64,000 bases of DNA from Liolophura sinensis (lineage: Eukaryota > Mollusca > Polyplacophora > Chitonida > Chitonidae): contig NC_088295.1 in the NCBI RefSeq assembly GCF_032854445.1, positions 83,930,644 through 83,994,643 on the forward strand, written 5' to 3'. A model generated the notes under the pieces. The model searched no databases, was not told the origin of the DNA, and saw only the letters and a list, made by a program, of their open reading frames with translations. Shown in pieces: positions 46,608 through 58,700 of the stretch. Every line of letters begins with the position of its first letter. Position 1 is the first letter of the stretch. The position numbers and the translations under genes are program-made.

Positions 46608-47952
46608 TCAAACAGGTGGATCCCTCACTTTTGGTTTCTGAGTTTCTTTGAACAGTTCCATCAGTTGTCCTAGTTGTTCCTCTCTGAAGTTGTCTAACAT
46701 TTCTGGGGAGAGATTGTGACCAATCAAAAGAGCTGGCTGCTTTCCAGTCAACTGCTTGGCAACTACGATGTAATATTTCTGAAAAAGAGAGGATACAAAT
46801 TATCCATAATGCCTCAAGCAATGCTTACGCATATGTTATTAAGGGTGGTACCTCAAAAAGTACTGGGGGCCTCCGTGGCTCAGTTGGTCAGCGCGCAGCG
46901 TAATGACCCAGGAGTCTCTCACCAATGTGGTCGCTGTGAGTTCAAGCCCAGCTCATGCTGGCTTCCTCTTCGGCCATACCTGGGAAGGTCTTCCAGCAAC
47001 CTGCGGAAGGTCGTGGGTTTCCCCCGGCTATGCCCGGTTTCCACCCACCATAATGCTGGCTGCCGTCGTATAAGTGAAATATTCTTGAGTACGGCTTAAA
47101 ACACCAATCAAATAAATAAATTGAAAAGTACTGCATGTCTTCAGCGCAGGTTTTGCATACATGTGAAGTAAAAACACACAAGTGGAATGTCCCATCACTG
47201 ATGCCCTGCATGTGTTGGTTACCTTAAATTTTCTAATTCTAGATTTCCTGCCTTTTTCTTTATTAGAATCACTACAATAAATTTTAAGTACCTTATTTAT
47301 TCAGCTAATTTTTGGTTTCTAAACGTCAGTTCTTGAGTTTCTGACTCAAACTCAGTTTCATGAAATAATTAATGTCTTCTCACACCATTGATCTCAATGG
47401 CTGTGACATGAAAATTTGAGCTGAACTCTGGAAACAGAGACAAAAATTATATTAAGCATGAGAATTTTAATTTGTCAGAAGCTTATAAATTGTGCACATT
47501 AAGTGACAATGAAAGCCATACCCTTGTCATAAATGGTGATGTTACGTCTCGTGCAAGCTCTGGCAACGTGACAAACTCTGATTCTGTCCTGTGACCCTTG
47601 CACATGTAATTAATCAAGATTTTATCTATTTCTTTACTTATTTGATATGGGTTTAACACTACACTGAAGAATATTTTCATTTAGACAATAGTAGTTCGAC
47701 TTATCAGTGCCGGAAACCAGAGTCTTGGAAACACTACCTTTTCATTAACCTCCCAACCTTCTGACTTACTGTCCACTCCCCAAGAAACACTTCGGTTTCT
47801 GCTTCATTGGCAGTTTTGTGTCGCTTGAATTCCTCCTTGACGTACTCATTGCCAACTGCCCTGAGTTCTAGAGGAAGTCCCTGGTGCAGTTTGAGCAATG
47901 CTTTGTACAGAGCCCTGACTTTAGTAGCATGTGGTATCACTGTGGAGGACAT
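46608..47952 (-). CDS. SDHAF3: Succinate dehydrogenase assembly factor 3 (ACN9 family, 117 aa)
   Basis: Two minus-strand exons: 47770-47952 (start ATG at 47950-47952) and 46608-46778 (stop TGA at 46608-46610), joined in phase 0. The protein has KVRALYKALLKLHQGLP near the N terminus (the LYR-type motif, in this family normally LYK), then LPLELRAVGNEYVKEEFKRH and FLGEW in exon 1, and KYYIVVAKQL, MLDNFREEQLGQLMELFKET and the KPK tail in exon 2. This is the ACN9/SDHAF3 layout; family length is about 120-130. The product is a mitochondrial matrix chaperone that helps the iron-sulfur subunit of complex II mature and protects it from oxidants. The single intron contains a full SINE (46866-47123) and a tail fragment near 47625. 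The gene is divergent from DYNC1I and convergent with PHF14. Confidence 0.94.
46856..47133 (+). repeat. SINE family A with 10-bp target-site duplication
   Basis: A full-length copy (46866-47123) from GGGGCCTCCGTGGCTCAGTT to the AAATAAATAAA tail. It is flanked by AAAAGTACTG on both sides (46856-46865 and 47124-47133), showing a target-site duplication. It lies antisense in the SDHAF3 intron. Confidence 0.94.
47625..47720 (-). repeat. SINE family A tail fragment
   Basis: The + strand TTATCTATTTCTTTACTTAT, then TTTGATATGGGTTTAACACT and ACTGAAGAATATTTTCATTT, resembles the inverted family A 3' end but is strongly diverged. Confidence 0.5.
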
Positions 47953-48167
47953 TATCTTTGGTTCCTTGTTTCCTAAAACAGCTACAACATCATCATGCCA
48001 TCATCCCAGCCAGTCCTGTAACGGGACAGTGAAATAGTTATAAAAGAGGTGAAATTCATGTACTGGAAGACATTTCTCTTGGATTTCTCAAATCTAAATG
48101 AAATGCCTATCAGACAACAACTCTGTCAATTTTACTCCCTTCAAACTAGGTAAATAGAAGAGAGGAA

Positions 48168-48505
48168 TTGTGTGAGTGAGTGTTTGGGGTTTAATGTCGA
48201 TCCTAACAATTTTTCAGTCATATGACGACGAAGGAATCCTTAGAGTGCATGTAAATGCACCCTAAGGATTCCCACCGCTCTTTTGGCTATTGCTGCTTAA
48301 ATAAGACACCTCACCAAAGGCAAGTAAGCCATCTGCCTGAGCCATTATACTGATACGGGTCAACCAGTTGTTGCACTATCCCCTTCATGCTGAACGCAAA
48401 TTCCTCTTTTAAGGTCAGGTCTTAGGTGTGACTCGAACCAGGATTCACCTTGGACCTACAACTTTCGAAGCAGACATTCTACCAAGTGTGCTATCGGGGC
48501 TGGTA
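48168..48505 (-). repeat. SINE family B, full-length
   Basis: In minus orientation: tRNA-like head CCCCGATAGCACACTTGGTA with box A, box B GGTTCGAGTCACACC, the family body (GCAGCAATAGCCAAAAGAGC, CACCCTAAGGATTCC) and a tail ending GACATTAAACCCCAAACACT then CACTCAC. It sits in the divergent SDHAF3/DYNC1I spacer. Confidence 0.9.
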
Positions 48506-49720
48506 CCAGAGAAGAATTGAAGTCAGCAACTAGAGCCATAATCCAAGATAGCTCACATGTTGGACATTGCAATTTCAGCCTTGCTGGTGACAGTGTCATT
48601 CATAATGCAGATTCTATTACCTATGTGCCATATTTGACTACACAAGACACAAAACTGGGACATTCTTTTTACGAACACAACCAGACCATGCAGATGTGAG
48701 ATTGTTTTCAAAACCTAATAAGACAAGTGACGACTGAATCAGACATATGATTGGAAATATCCACACATGCCAATATAGTTCAATCAAAACTGATGGTGTA
48801 TGTGCGCAATAGTAGCATTTGGCAACTGACCATGCCCATGCCTAGATGGACTAGAATATGCCATAAATCGCTAACATGTACAACAATAGTGCCTGGAATC
48901 GCCTTCACACTCGGTGGCAAGAGACATTGTGTGGTAAATACATTAGCCTCATAAATAAGAAATAAATATTCACAACATCTAATTCATGAGGCTATAAAAA
49001 TAAATGAGTGATAAATTTTCCCATTTTAAGGATCATTCGGAATTTTAAAATAGCACACTGACCACACAATAACATGAGAATATAACAAACGTTCACGATT
49101 AAAGCCAAAGGGCTGTGCTACCAGATTACCCTTGTGTAACTAGTTAACAAGTCCTCGAACCAAGGTCGGCATCCTCTAACTCTAAAAATATTCGAGTATC
49201 TCGTGAGAGCAGGCTAAAGCAAATGCAGCATTTGTGATTCGTTATAAAATGTGAAATACCTCACCTATGGTCAATATTCCATCTCAGTTTTAAATTAGTG
49301 GTAGCAAATTTACATTCCAAAATCACGAAAGGTTCTTCTAATTGCAGCCCGCACATACGTAAACAGTGACATGTGCGAAGCCACACTACAGCGCCCTCTG
49401 TTGAATCATCTGGTTAGGGTAAATGGTGCACTTGGAAATATAATCGAAAAAATATATCGACACATGGCTATGCTTTTCTTTTTAAGATATACATAGAGAA
49501 TAATTTAAGATATTAGTAAAATATTGTCCGATATAGTCTAAAGCTATTTGATTTGCCCGACACTCTAAAGCAGAATTTGCCAATAAAGTCAATGTCCGGC
49601 TCTTCGTTAAAGGCAAGTCCACAAAACTGCGTATTGAGATGCTGAGAAAGAAATGGAGGACATGAAATGAACTGATGTCGTGAACTTCTTACTGTAGGCG
49701 TCTGTATTTTACCTGTCAGA
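48506..49720. other. Divergent promoter spacer, SDHAF3/DYNC1I
   Basis: No coding sequence supported. It should contain the transcription starts of DYNC1I and possibly SDHAF3. The only distinctive site is the 14-mer at 49386-49399. No TATA box at a sensible distance could be assigned. Confidence 0.45.
49386..49399 (+). promoter_or_regulatory. Shared promoter motif CTACAGCGCCCTCT, site 2
   Basis: Identical to the minus-strand 14-mer at 26070-26083. It lies 322 bases upstream of the DYNC1I start codon. Flanks differ (CCACA before, GTTGAATC after), so it does not look like part of a longer shared repeat. Confidence 0.5.
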
Positions 49721-52700
49721 ATGTCTGAGACAAATAGAAAAGCAGAGTTGGAGAGGAAAAAGGCTCGCCTTGAGGCGATGCGACAAGAGAGACAGAGGAA
49801 AGAAGAAGAAAGAAGGAGAAAAAACATAAAGGTAAGAGGATCGTCTGCATCTCGCATGAAAATTTGGGTGACGTCGAAGCCCGAATATGTGATAATGAAC
49901 AGTATATGGTGAATGAATAATGCTGCATGGGATGGTGTTCTGGGGGCTTCTGGTTTGGCCTTTTTGTATCACTGGAGAGTATGGTCCAGTTGCATTTCAT
50001 TTTAGTCCTTGATCTGAAGGTGAAATCGTTGAAATTCGTCACTGGGCAAGTGCTGCATAAATTATGGTGTATGTCACTGTGACTGTCAGTTGTGCTGGGT
50101 TAGCTTACTGCCAGTCACTAAGTCGGTTTCACTGCACAGACATCAAATGGCAACAACTTAAGCTAACCCCCAAGACATTAGTAAGTATTCTCTGGCTTAG
50201 TTCAATTAAACTAACCTTGATAGGGACTGTCACAAATCTGTCATATAAGGATACATGCCCCAATAGCTCAGTTTATTTTGTACATTATCTCTTGTTACTT
50301 TTGTAGACTGAAGATGTGGCAACAGCAAAAGGTACAGGTGGAAAGTCCCAGGATGTCGATCAGCTCTTCATGGAGTTGGGTCTCCCTCCATCTGGTATTA
50401 CCCCATAGAGACTTACAATTTTTTGTCTTTTTTATGTTGTACTTGATAAAATTATAAAGGGTGGCAGATAAGAAATTTGTATTCTTGCCTGAACAACAAA
50501 GATTGCTTGTTTTGAATGGAAATTGAAAAATTTCTTGTGCTCATTTTAGGTGAAGCTAGAGCTTTCATTATATAGAATTTTTTCCACCCTCAGCCAGGGT
50601 TAGAAGAAATTAATTTTGTTGACTTTCTTGGGCAATATTGAAACCACATGCAGTAACCTCAGCTTTGGTTTCTTGTTGTCAGTTTCCTTCATCATTTAGC
50701 CCTTCTCATATCCTTATTTGCTTAGGTATCAGAATTAATCAAGCAATGAAAAATGAAATTACAGTGGAGTTAAATAATGAGGTGGCAGAAAACCTGATCT
50801 TAGGTTGACCATCCTGTTCATAAAGCCAACATTCTTGTTTTCAGCTCCTAAGGGACGTGAAGTACCCTCCACAGATTCATCAGCTACAAGCACACCTAGT
50901 CACAGCAGTAGTCATGAAGGCGAGCAGTCCGCAGCTCCAGTTACGCAGACTGTCACCTCAGGGTAATGGCAGATTTATATTTTGAACACCAGTCACTCCT
51001 GAGCTGTGACTGCCTAAGACCTTAGTGATGTGCTTTGATCTTTTCATTTATCCTGATTGAAACGCAAGAAATTGTTTGCAGTCATACCTGAACTAACCCC
51101 TTGACTCCTGCAGGGTTTCATTTCATCCATGGTAGTCATGTAATGGCATGAAATAAAGATACTCTGTGACAAAGATGTGCATTTGATTCATGAAGATTGT
51201 ACTGAGCTCGTATAGAAAAGCCTGACTGAAGATTAGGATTAAGATTAGTCAGAATTATGTAGATCGTAGCTAATTGCAGCAGCTTTTTTGCTGAGTTTTT
51301 GTTTACAGGTTGTTTAAGCAATCATAATCATAATGTAGGTGGACTTTGGCTTAGCACATCATAATAATGAAATTCAAACCTCATTAAATTATATTGCTAA
51401 AACTTACATGTCCCTGATAAAGATGGATTCCAACTGAATTATTAGACGACTCCCACTGACAATGTTTGCATCGTTTTGTGACTCATGTAGACATTACACG
51501 TTTGTTACAGTCAAAAATCTAAGGTGAAGTTGTCCGTGTGCAAAGTTTCTGAGACCAACATCTTACCAAAAGAAATGGTTACGTACAGCAAGGAAACTCA
51601 GACAATTGTTACAGAACCAGCAGAAAGAGATGGTAAGTGTCAACATCTGATTCAGCATATCTCTCAGTGGATTAATCAGTTATATCCCAAATTAACTACC
51701 CAAAGGATCTTGTAAATTAATCATTCACCTGTTAATTGTATTGTAGGTTAATAGTTGAAGTTGTAGTTGCTTGATTAATTCCAGTAATGAAATTAACATT
51801 TTTTAATGGTTTTGAAGTCTTGATGGTAACAGCATACAAGTGTGATTAATAAAAACCCCAACAAATTTTATAATTTACTAGCAACTGATATTACATTATA
51901 AATAAGATGATAGTAAAAATGACATTTGCATTCATGAAGATATTCAATGGAAGTATATAGAAGAAAATTGAACAAAATACAAGGTGGTTAAGAAATTAGG
52001 CAAGTGAGAGCACATGTGCTCAAGCATATACTTTTTGAATCAAAACTAGATACAACAGAAGATAAAATTAAACGCGGAATTCTTAGACTCTGTTACTCGT
52101 GGAATTTGTGGTGATTTTATTTGGACACATGTATCGTAAAATTGCATTCTAAAATTGCGAACAATAAAGACCAGTTAAGAATATGAGACATGAACTCCTC
52201 AGATTCACAAGTTAGATAAAAACAGCTAACTGGAAGTACAGCATGTACAAAGAACCATGCCTGTTGGTTAATTAGGAGTATTTGTTGGGCTGCACAGACT
52301 CTAAGGTAGCTGTTTATTTGCTTCTGTAAGCTTATTTCCTACCCTCCCATACCATGGCCTTACCTGCTTTAATGTAAGTCTTGAAATGAGTCTTTGAGAC
52401 TTCACCTGTTCATTTGAGTGAAATGTGCTGCACATGTAACAAACTGTGTTTGGAGGACATGACAACTTCAAAGTTACTCTGTTAAGTTTTGCTGTGAAAG
52501 GCATTGGATTTCAGGAATTGCTTCATTTGACTGCAGTATATTTTATTCCTGCATTTTTCTCATGTCATATGTTTATATGCTTTGGAAAACCTATCCTTAC
52601 ACTGATACATTTTCTGTATTGGTCTAGTGCAAAATTTTGATGACTTAAAAAAACCTTGTTCATTGGTAAATTCAGAACAAAACTGTTGGAAAACAAAGAT

Positions 52701-55700
52701 TGATATGAGACCTGTACACAAAGTTTGATTTGCATGGAGAATATGAAGTGAAATACATTCTCTATGTACCAGGCGAATGCACACTGATGATAAAGCTTTT
52801 GCTTACTTTGTCATTTCTTTGCTATGTCTGATATGTTCACCATATAAACGTTCACTCGTATTATGGTTGAGTTTCTGTTTGACAAGATTTTGTAATCTTG
52901 AGTGTACAATGAAAATGAACTTTGTTTCAGAAGAATTTGTTTCCATGCATTACGTGATATTTTGTTATCATGAGGATTCTAGTTCAGCTCTATAGGCGAT
53001 GAGCTTAACTTCTTATACACAGCTTGCCATATATAAAAGAATTTCATTTTAAAGTTGAATATGATTTGTAGATTTAGGAATTTGTGTGCATGCAGTTATT
53101 AATGTTATCTTGCATTATTGTATTGGACTGTGTCATGTTTTGACCTCTTTATTTGATTTTTCTTTTTGCTATTTGTCTCATTTCAAAACTTATTTTTTTT
53201 TGTTTATGTTCTAATTGTCTCTAGTGCCTTAAAATGTAAAGCTCTAAATGTGTGGAAAATTTCTTGTAGAAGGAAAATTATTATTAAGATTGATTGTGGG
53301 ACTTCGATGAATATAGACATTCAGACTGAACTACTACTCCTTGTTCTCAGTTATGTGGCGTGGATACAGAATGCTGGCTTTGTTAGATTATAAAAGTTGA
53401 ATGCAGAAAGGAAGACTGAAAATACATTTAGCTTGTTTGCACCTGAAGCTGATTTAATTACCAGTTAATTACATTGTACCATCATATAAAAGCACACTCA
53501 AGACATAGACTTTTTGGCACCTGTTATGTGCAGATCTGTGCAACAATGTTCACATTATTGTCATTTTCCCATCTTGAACACAGAGCAGAACACACATCGA
53601 CTACTTTGTGTTAGTCTGCACAAAAGTCTGTCTCTCCACTATTACTTGAGATATCATTCTTGTTGTAATGATTATTTTCTAGCTCGTTTCTTGCAAGGTT
53701 ATAACTACAAAGCTCATCATAACTTCTTGAAGGGTAAAAGCCATGTAAACTTTGTACTTTGTGATCAAACCTTTTCTTGTCTATAACTGTTTCTGACATT
53801 AAAAAAACCCTGCCTTTAAATTAGATTACACTTTGCCGAATGTTTTGTACTTGTGATGAATGAGAATGAATGAAAGTGAAAGTATATGTACGTGTTGTTG
53901 TTGTCTGACGGCTTACTCCTTTTGACCTAAAGCTCGCTCCCGGGATTACTACGGTAAGTGCAGTTCAGCTTTGTCAGCTTGCACTGGTCACCACTCCCTG
54001 GTTATCATGGCTCCCCTTAATTGGCAGTGTGAACAGTTTGGCTAGGAGCTTGTCATGCCAAGTCTGCGTGCATTGAGGACTCAGAATGTACATTTAACAC
54101 TTTGACAACACTATTAGAGATACAGGTTCCTTACAGTCACAGTAGGGCTCTTAAAGCTAGCATGGCATTGATGGGTTAGATTTTGGGTTATGGAAAGCAT
54201 TTCTGAAATTTACACACATTATGAGGTGATGAGACGCAACAGTTGTTTGTGGCAGAGACTGCCTAGCAGCACTCTAGTCTGGTTATCACCACAGTATCCC
54301 CCGTTTGAGATTAGCAAAGGAATAATATGTGATGGTACAACTTTCATGTGTTGCGATTGAAGAAAAATGCTGTAAAAGTTCGGCTACATTCGTTACCATT
54401 TGATAATTGATAACTTTCAAACATGACCTATCTACCTTTAGTGGAATAAGAATGCTGTGTCTATTCCACAAGCATCATTGTCACGTAGGTAGAAAGTGCA
54501 TGCTTCTTAGAGCCTCTTATTTCACCTATCCCTGTTGAGCACCTCCTCTTTTTGCATGATAGACATGTATATTTTCTCTTTGTATTTCTACCTAGTGGGT
54601 GACATGAGCTTTTTTTGTGGTTTTTGAGTCTTGTGTTTTGCATGATGGTTTTTGGCTTACAAAGGCTATCAAGTTAACAATACTGATTGAGACACCTTTT
54701 TAATTTGCTGAGGAATGTTTAGTTAAAAGTGGTTCTTAGTCTTACATTGATTATATCATAGACATTTGAAGGACTGTCATGTCAGATTTGAGGAAAGTAG
54801 AAGTGGAGTGGAAGTGTTATGTGGAACAAGTACACATGCTGCATTTAATGGGTGTCTATACATTGGTTAGATCTTTTTTAATGTAGGTATATTTGTTTGA
54901 TCTTTTGTTTTTCATTATGTTCGTAAAAACCCTGTAAATATAACATGTTGTGCAATAATTTATTTTCCCAGTAATGTTTTATGATTGGCCATTTTGTACT
55001 TCAAGCAAACAGAGACAAACTGTTTTGGTTGGCTGGGGATGGTTCCCATAATTTTCCTGAATTTGTGTGTTTTCCTTTGTAATTGCATTCAATTCTTTGG
55101 TATGAAATTACAGGAGAAATTTTTAGGCGGCATTGTAGTTCTGATGATAGTCAAGTAGTGTGTTAAGTGCAAGTATGCATTTCCAAAGGGAGATCACTCT
55201 GTGTGTACACCATAGGGCTGTCTGCCAGAGTACTGACGCTCCAACACTGATCCTTTAGATAATGCATAATTTACCCTTTGTTAACATCTACCTTGTTACA
55301 GTAACAAGACTAACAAGAGTAACAAATAGGTAACAAGGAGATCATTTCTTTGAGATGCTCAGGCGTGATAGAAATCTTAATTGTTGAACTATGTTAGTTA
55401 AATATCAGCACTTGTAGTTGTGTATTTACTGTCGTTCACCTAAAGTTTAGTCTAAAAAAAATGCATTTTCGGAAGGCTTTAAAATGATATTTTTGCTACC
55501 CACAGTTTATTTTTTTTTCTTTTTTTTTTTTATAAAGATACTACAGCCCCCTCCCCTCTCCCTCCCCCCCAAAGAAATCCTCTTAAGTGGCAGAGTAAAG
55601 TAAATGAATTTGTCAGAATCCAGTAAAATGCACCTATTGCTGCACTTTGGGTGAAGTACAGTACTTACATGTACTTGGGCAGGTATGGGCTATTCAAGCA

Positions 55701-58700
55701 CAGCATTTGTAGTTTTTGCACCTGTTTCCCTCGCAACAAAGATAATCTTGGATATAAAGATCAGTTGCCTGTGTTATGATGTAATTCAGCATGTATTTCT
55801 TAATCTGGGTTTACATAGTTTATGTTAAAATACAATACATGGATACACATTTTACTACAGTAAATTTTTTTTTACATTAGTTGACAATTTGACATTATTG
55901 AACATAAACTGGTTTCTTGAACCTTAATTAGGATGTACATGTACCTGGAGACATAGGGAACTGGATGCGATTAAAATTTGAGATTGGCATTTGAGCTACT
56001 CCATGCCAGAAGTACATGTACTTAATCTAGATTAATGTTAAACAAGCCCAGGCTTATCTAGTCAGAAAATAAAGACTTGTGTCAGTAGTGCATGTAACAT
56101 AGGGGGCAAACTTTATGCTTTGTAACAGATCTGAATTTACAATTAACATGTATTCACATGCAAAGTAAGATGGATTGATACCAAGAGCTTACTGAGTTTT
56201 ATTCAGCACTGTGCTATGATTGTGTAACGTGTGTTTTTCTAGTGAAGTGGTAATACAGTGTTTTATGTTCTTATGTGAGTCATTTTCTTCATTATTTCTT
56301 CAGGCTGACTTTGCCATTTGTATGTTTTTTTCTCTTGTCCATCTCACCTTTATAGTTTGCTCATTTATTTTGCCCATGGTTATTTGTATGGCTCTGTCGC
56401 TGTTGAGTGTGCATTGTTTAGAAATATTCCTCATGTGCAGTATGTCCTTGGGTAATGATTAAGATTTAGCATGATAATTCATTGTTTCGTAATGCTTATT
56501 TCTGAAGTCTTTATTTTATTATGTTCAGTTTTGTTTCTTTGTAGCTTTCTAAGGTTGATAACAAATACAACAGAGATGTTAGTACTTCTGATCCACCAGG
56601 GCCGACATTCTCATATCACATCACTTTCAGCAACATTTCATGAGCTATTCAAATTTGTTTCTTTTGTCTGAGACACTGGGAAAAATGACCTACATTGTGC
56701 GGTTTTCTAGCACATTGAGTAAACAAATACTTGTTACCAAGTATGGCCAAAATTTTTGTTTTACACTACTTTGAGCTGCATTTCACAAGTTGTTTGTCTT
56801 TCTGATTTGTGTTTTTTTTCTGTGTGTTTGAAATTCCACATCATTCAGTTTTCTGGCACGTTGAGTTCACATTTACATACATGATTCAAGATTTTCAGTT
56901 AAAACCGAAAGTGACAAAACACATTAAAGTGTCATTGGTAAGATTCAAGACTAAATGGAAAAGTTAGATGGAATAAGGAACCATTTTTTCATTCAAATCT
57001 AAACATCCATGTACATGGACCACCGGTAGTCCTGAGCAATTTGTAGGATAAGTCTAAAGTTTTCTCTTAAATTTTTGAAAGTGTTGATGAATGCGAATCA
57101 ATAATAAATGAGTAAACTGCAGAATATTTTTCTTGGGAATGATGATAAAATTGTTAACGAGACTAAAGCTGATGTATAAATGATCACAGATGCACAAAAT
57201 TCTAGTGGTTACACCTGCCCATGGCTAATTTGTAATCCTACCTCTACTACTGAATATAGGTTGACACTTGAAATACACAGACTTGCGTGACACAGTTGGA
57301 TCGGCTGATAAAGAATCCTTTGGGCTTTCTGTGTGTATGGTTTACAGTCACACCAGGTTAGGGATCCAGGGTATTGTGTAGATACAGTATAATGAACTAC
57401 AGCATGTCCCCACTAATGACAGTTTGTCCACAGACTTGTGGTTCACTGTCAGCCTTCATTAAACTTCTGCACCTTTCCTCTCCATATACCATATTATCTT
57501 GCAAGCAGGCTCGCCAAGGTACGGCTCCCCACGCTATGGCTCTCCAAAGTTTCATTTCCCACATTTGGAATGGGATGATGAGTTTGATGAAGGTAGGATT
57601 CTGCCCTAGACCCCCCAGGGGGAACATCTTCAGGGGACACATCCAGTTAACTGTCATGTTCTTCACAAGGCTGTGTTCAGTTCTGCAATGTCTAGGAATT
57701 TTTCTGCAATTTTTTTTTGTTTCCCTTAAGCTCTTGATATGTTGCCAATGTAATCCAGGTTAATACCAGCTTTCAAAAATATTAAATCTAGCATCCGATT
57801 ATCTGACTTAACAATTTGTTGATCTAAGTTATTTTCTAAAGTCAGCTACATGTACATGTATATTAAAACATGTTGATCAGTAGATAGTGTATAGTTCAGT
57901 TAGTTGGTGTAAACCTGGATGTGCTTGTCTGTTGTGTGGTAACACTGCCTGTATATGGATAGGTAACACTGCCTGTATATGGATAGGTCACGCTGCCTGT
58001 ATGTGGATAGGTCACGCTGCCTGTATGTGGATTGATATGCACTATATACATGTAAAAGGGCTCCTCTGGAAACAGTGTGCTGAGGTTTATACACTCTTCT
58101 GTTTTCTTGGCTGTCATGTTAGTGCTGTGCTGCTGTTGTATGGTTGTAATGAATGTTTGAAGCTGTTTCCCTATTCAGCACGCTCTTTACCTTCCAGTGT
58201 CCCGACTTCCACACCTGCACCGTCGAACCCAGTATTGCTGTTGCATAAGAGACATGATCTGCATGAGATAGATTCACCAGTGCTGAATGCCAGATACTTA
58301 ACACATAGCTTTTTTAAAATGTTACAATTATTAAACATAAAAGATCAAAAAAACTCCTAAATCAGGATTGTGCTATTGACAGTATTAAACAAATCATGTT
58401 AGGTTACCTGATTCTGTGGATGAGTGGCAGAGTTATTTCCCTTTCAAATGTGAGCGTGTAAAGGCAGAAGAGGATAGATACGTATTTGTTATGGGTGGTC
58501 TGGATTGTCAACTGACATTAACGTGCATTTAAGCTATTTGCTTTTGTAAGAATTGATCAGGTTTTTTAGGGCTCTTAATCAGTGATATTCTATAGAAGAT
58601 TAAAATTATGTTGGCATCTACGTGAACAAGAAAGATCTATTTCTAATGAAAACTTTTGTATGAGCATGTAACCAGCAAGCTGTTTGCTTAATTTAGACTT

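Noticed and set aside
49513-50042. Minus-strand open frames of 87-114 codons over the DYNC1I first exon.
   Set aside because: They are antisense shadows of the charged helix exon and its flanks. The + strand exon has clear homology and splice phase.
57374-57763. A 129-codon + strand open frame.
   Set aside because: It is in a different frame from the conserved 57509-57592 exon of DYNC1I and lacks its own support.
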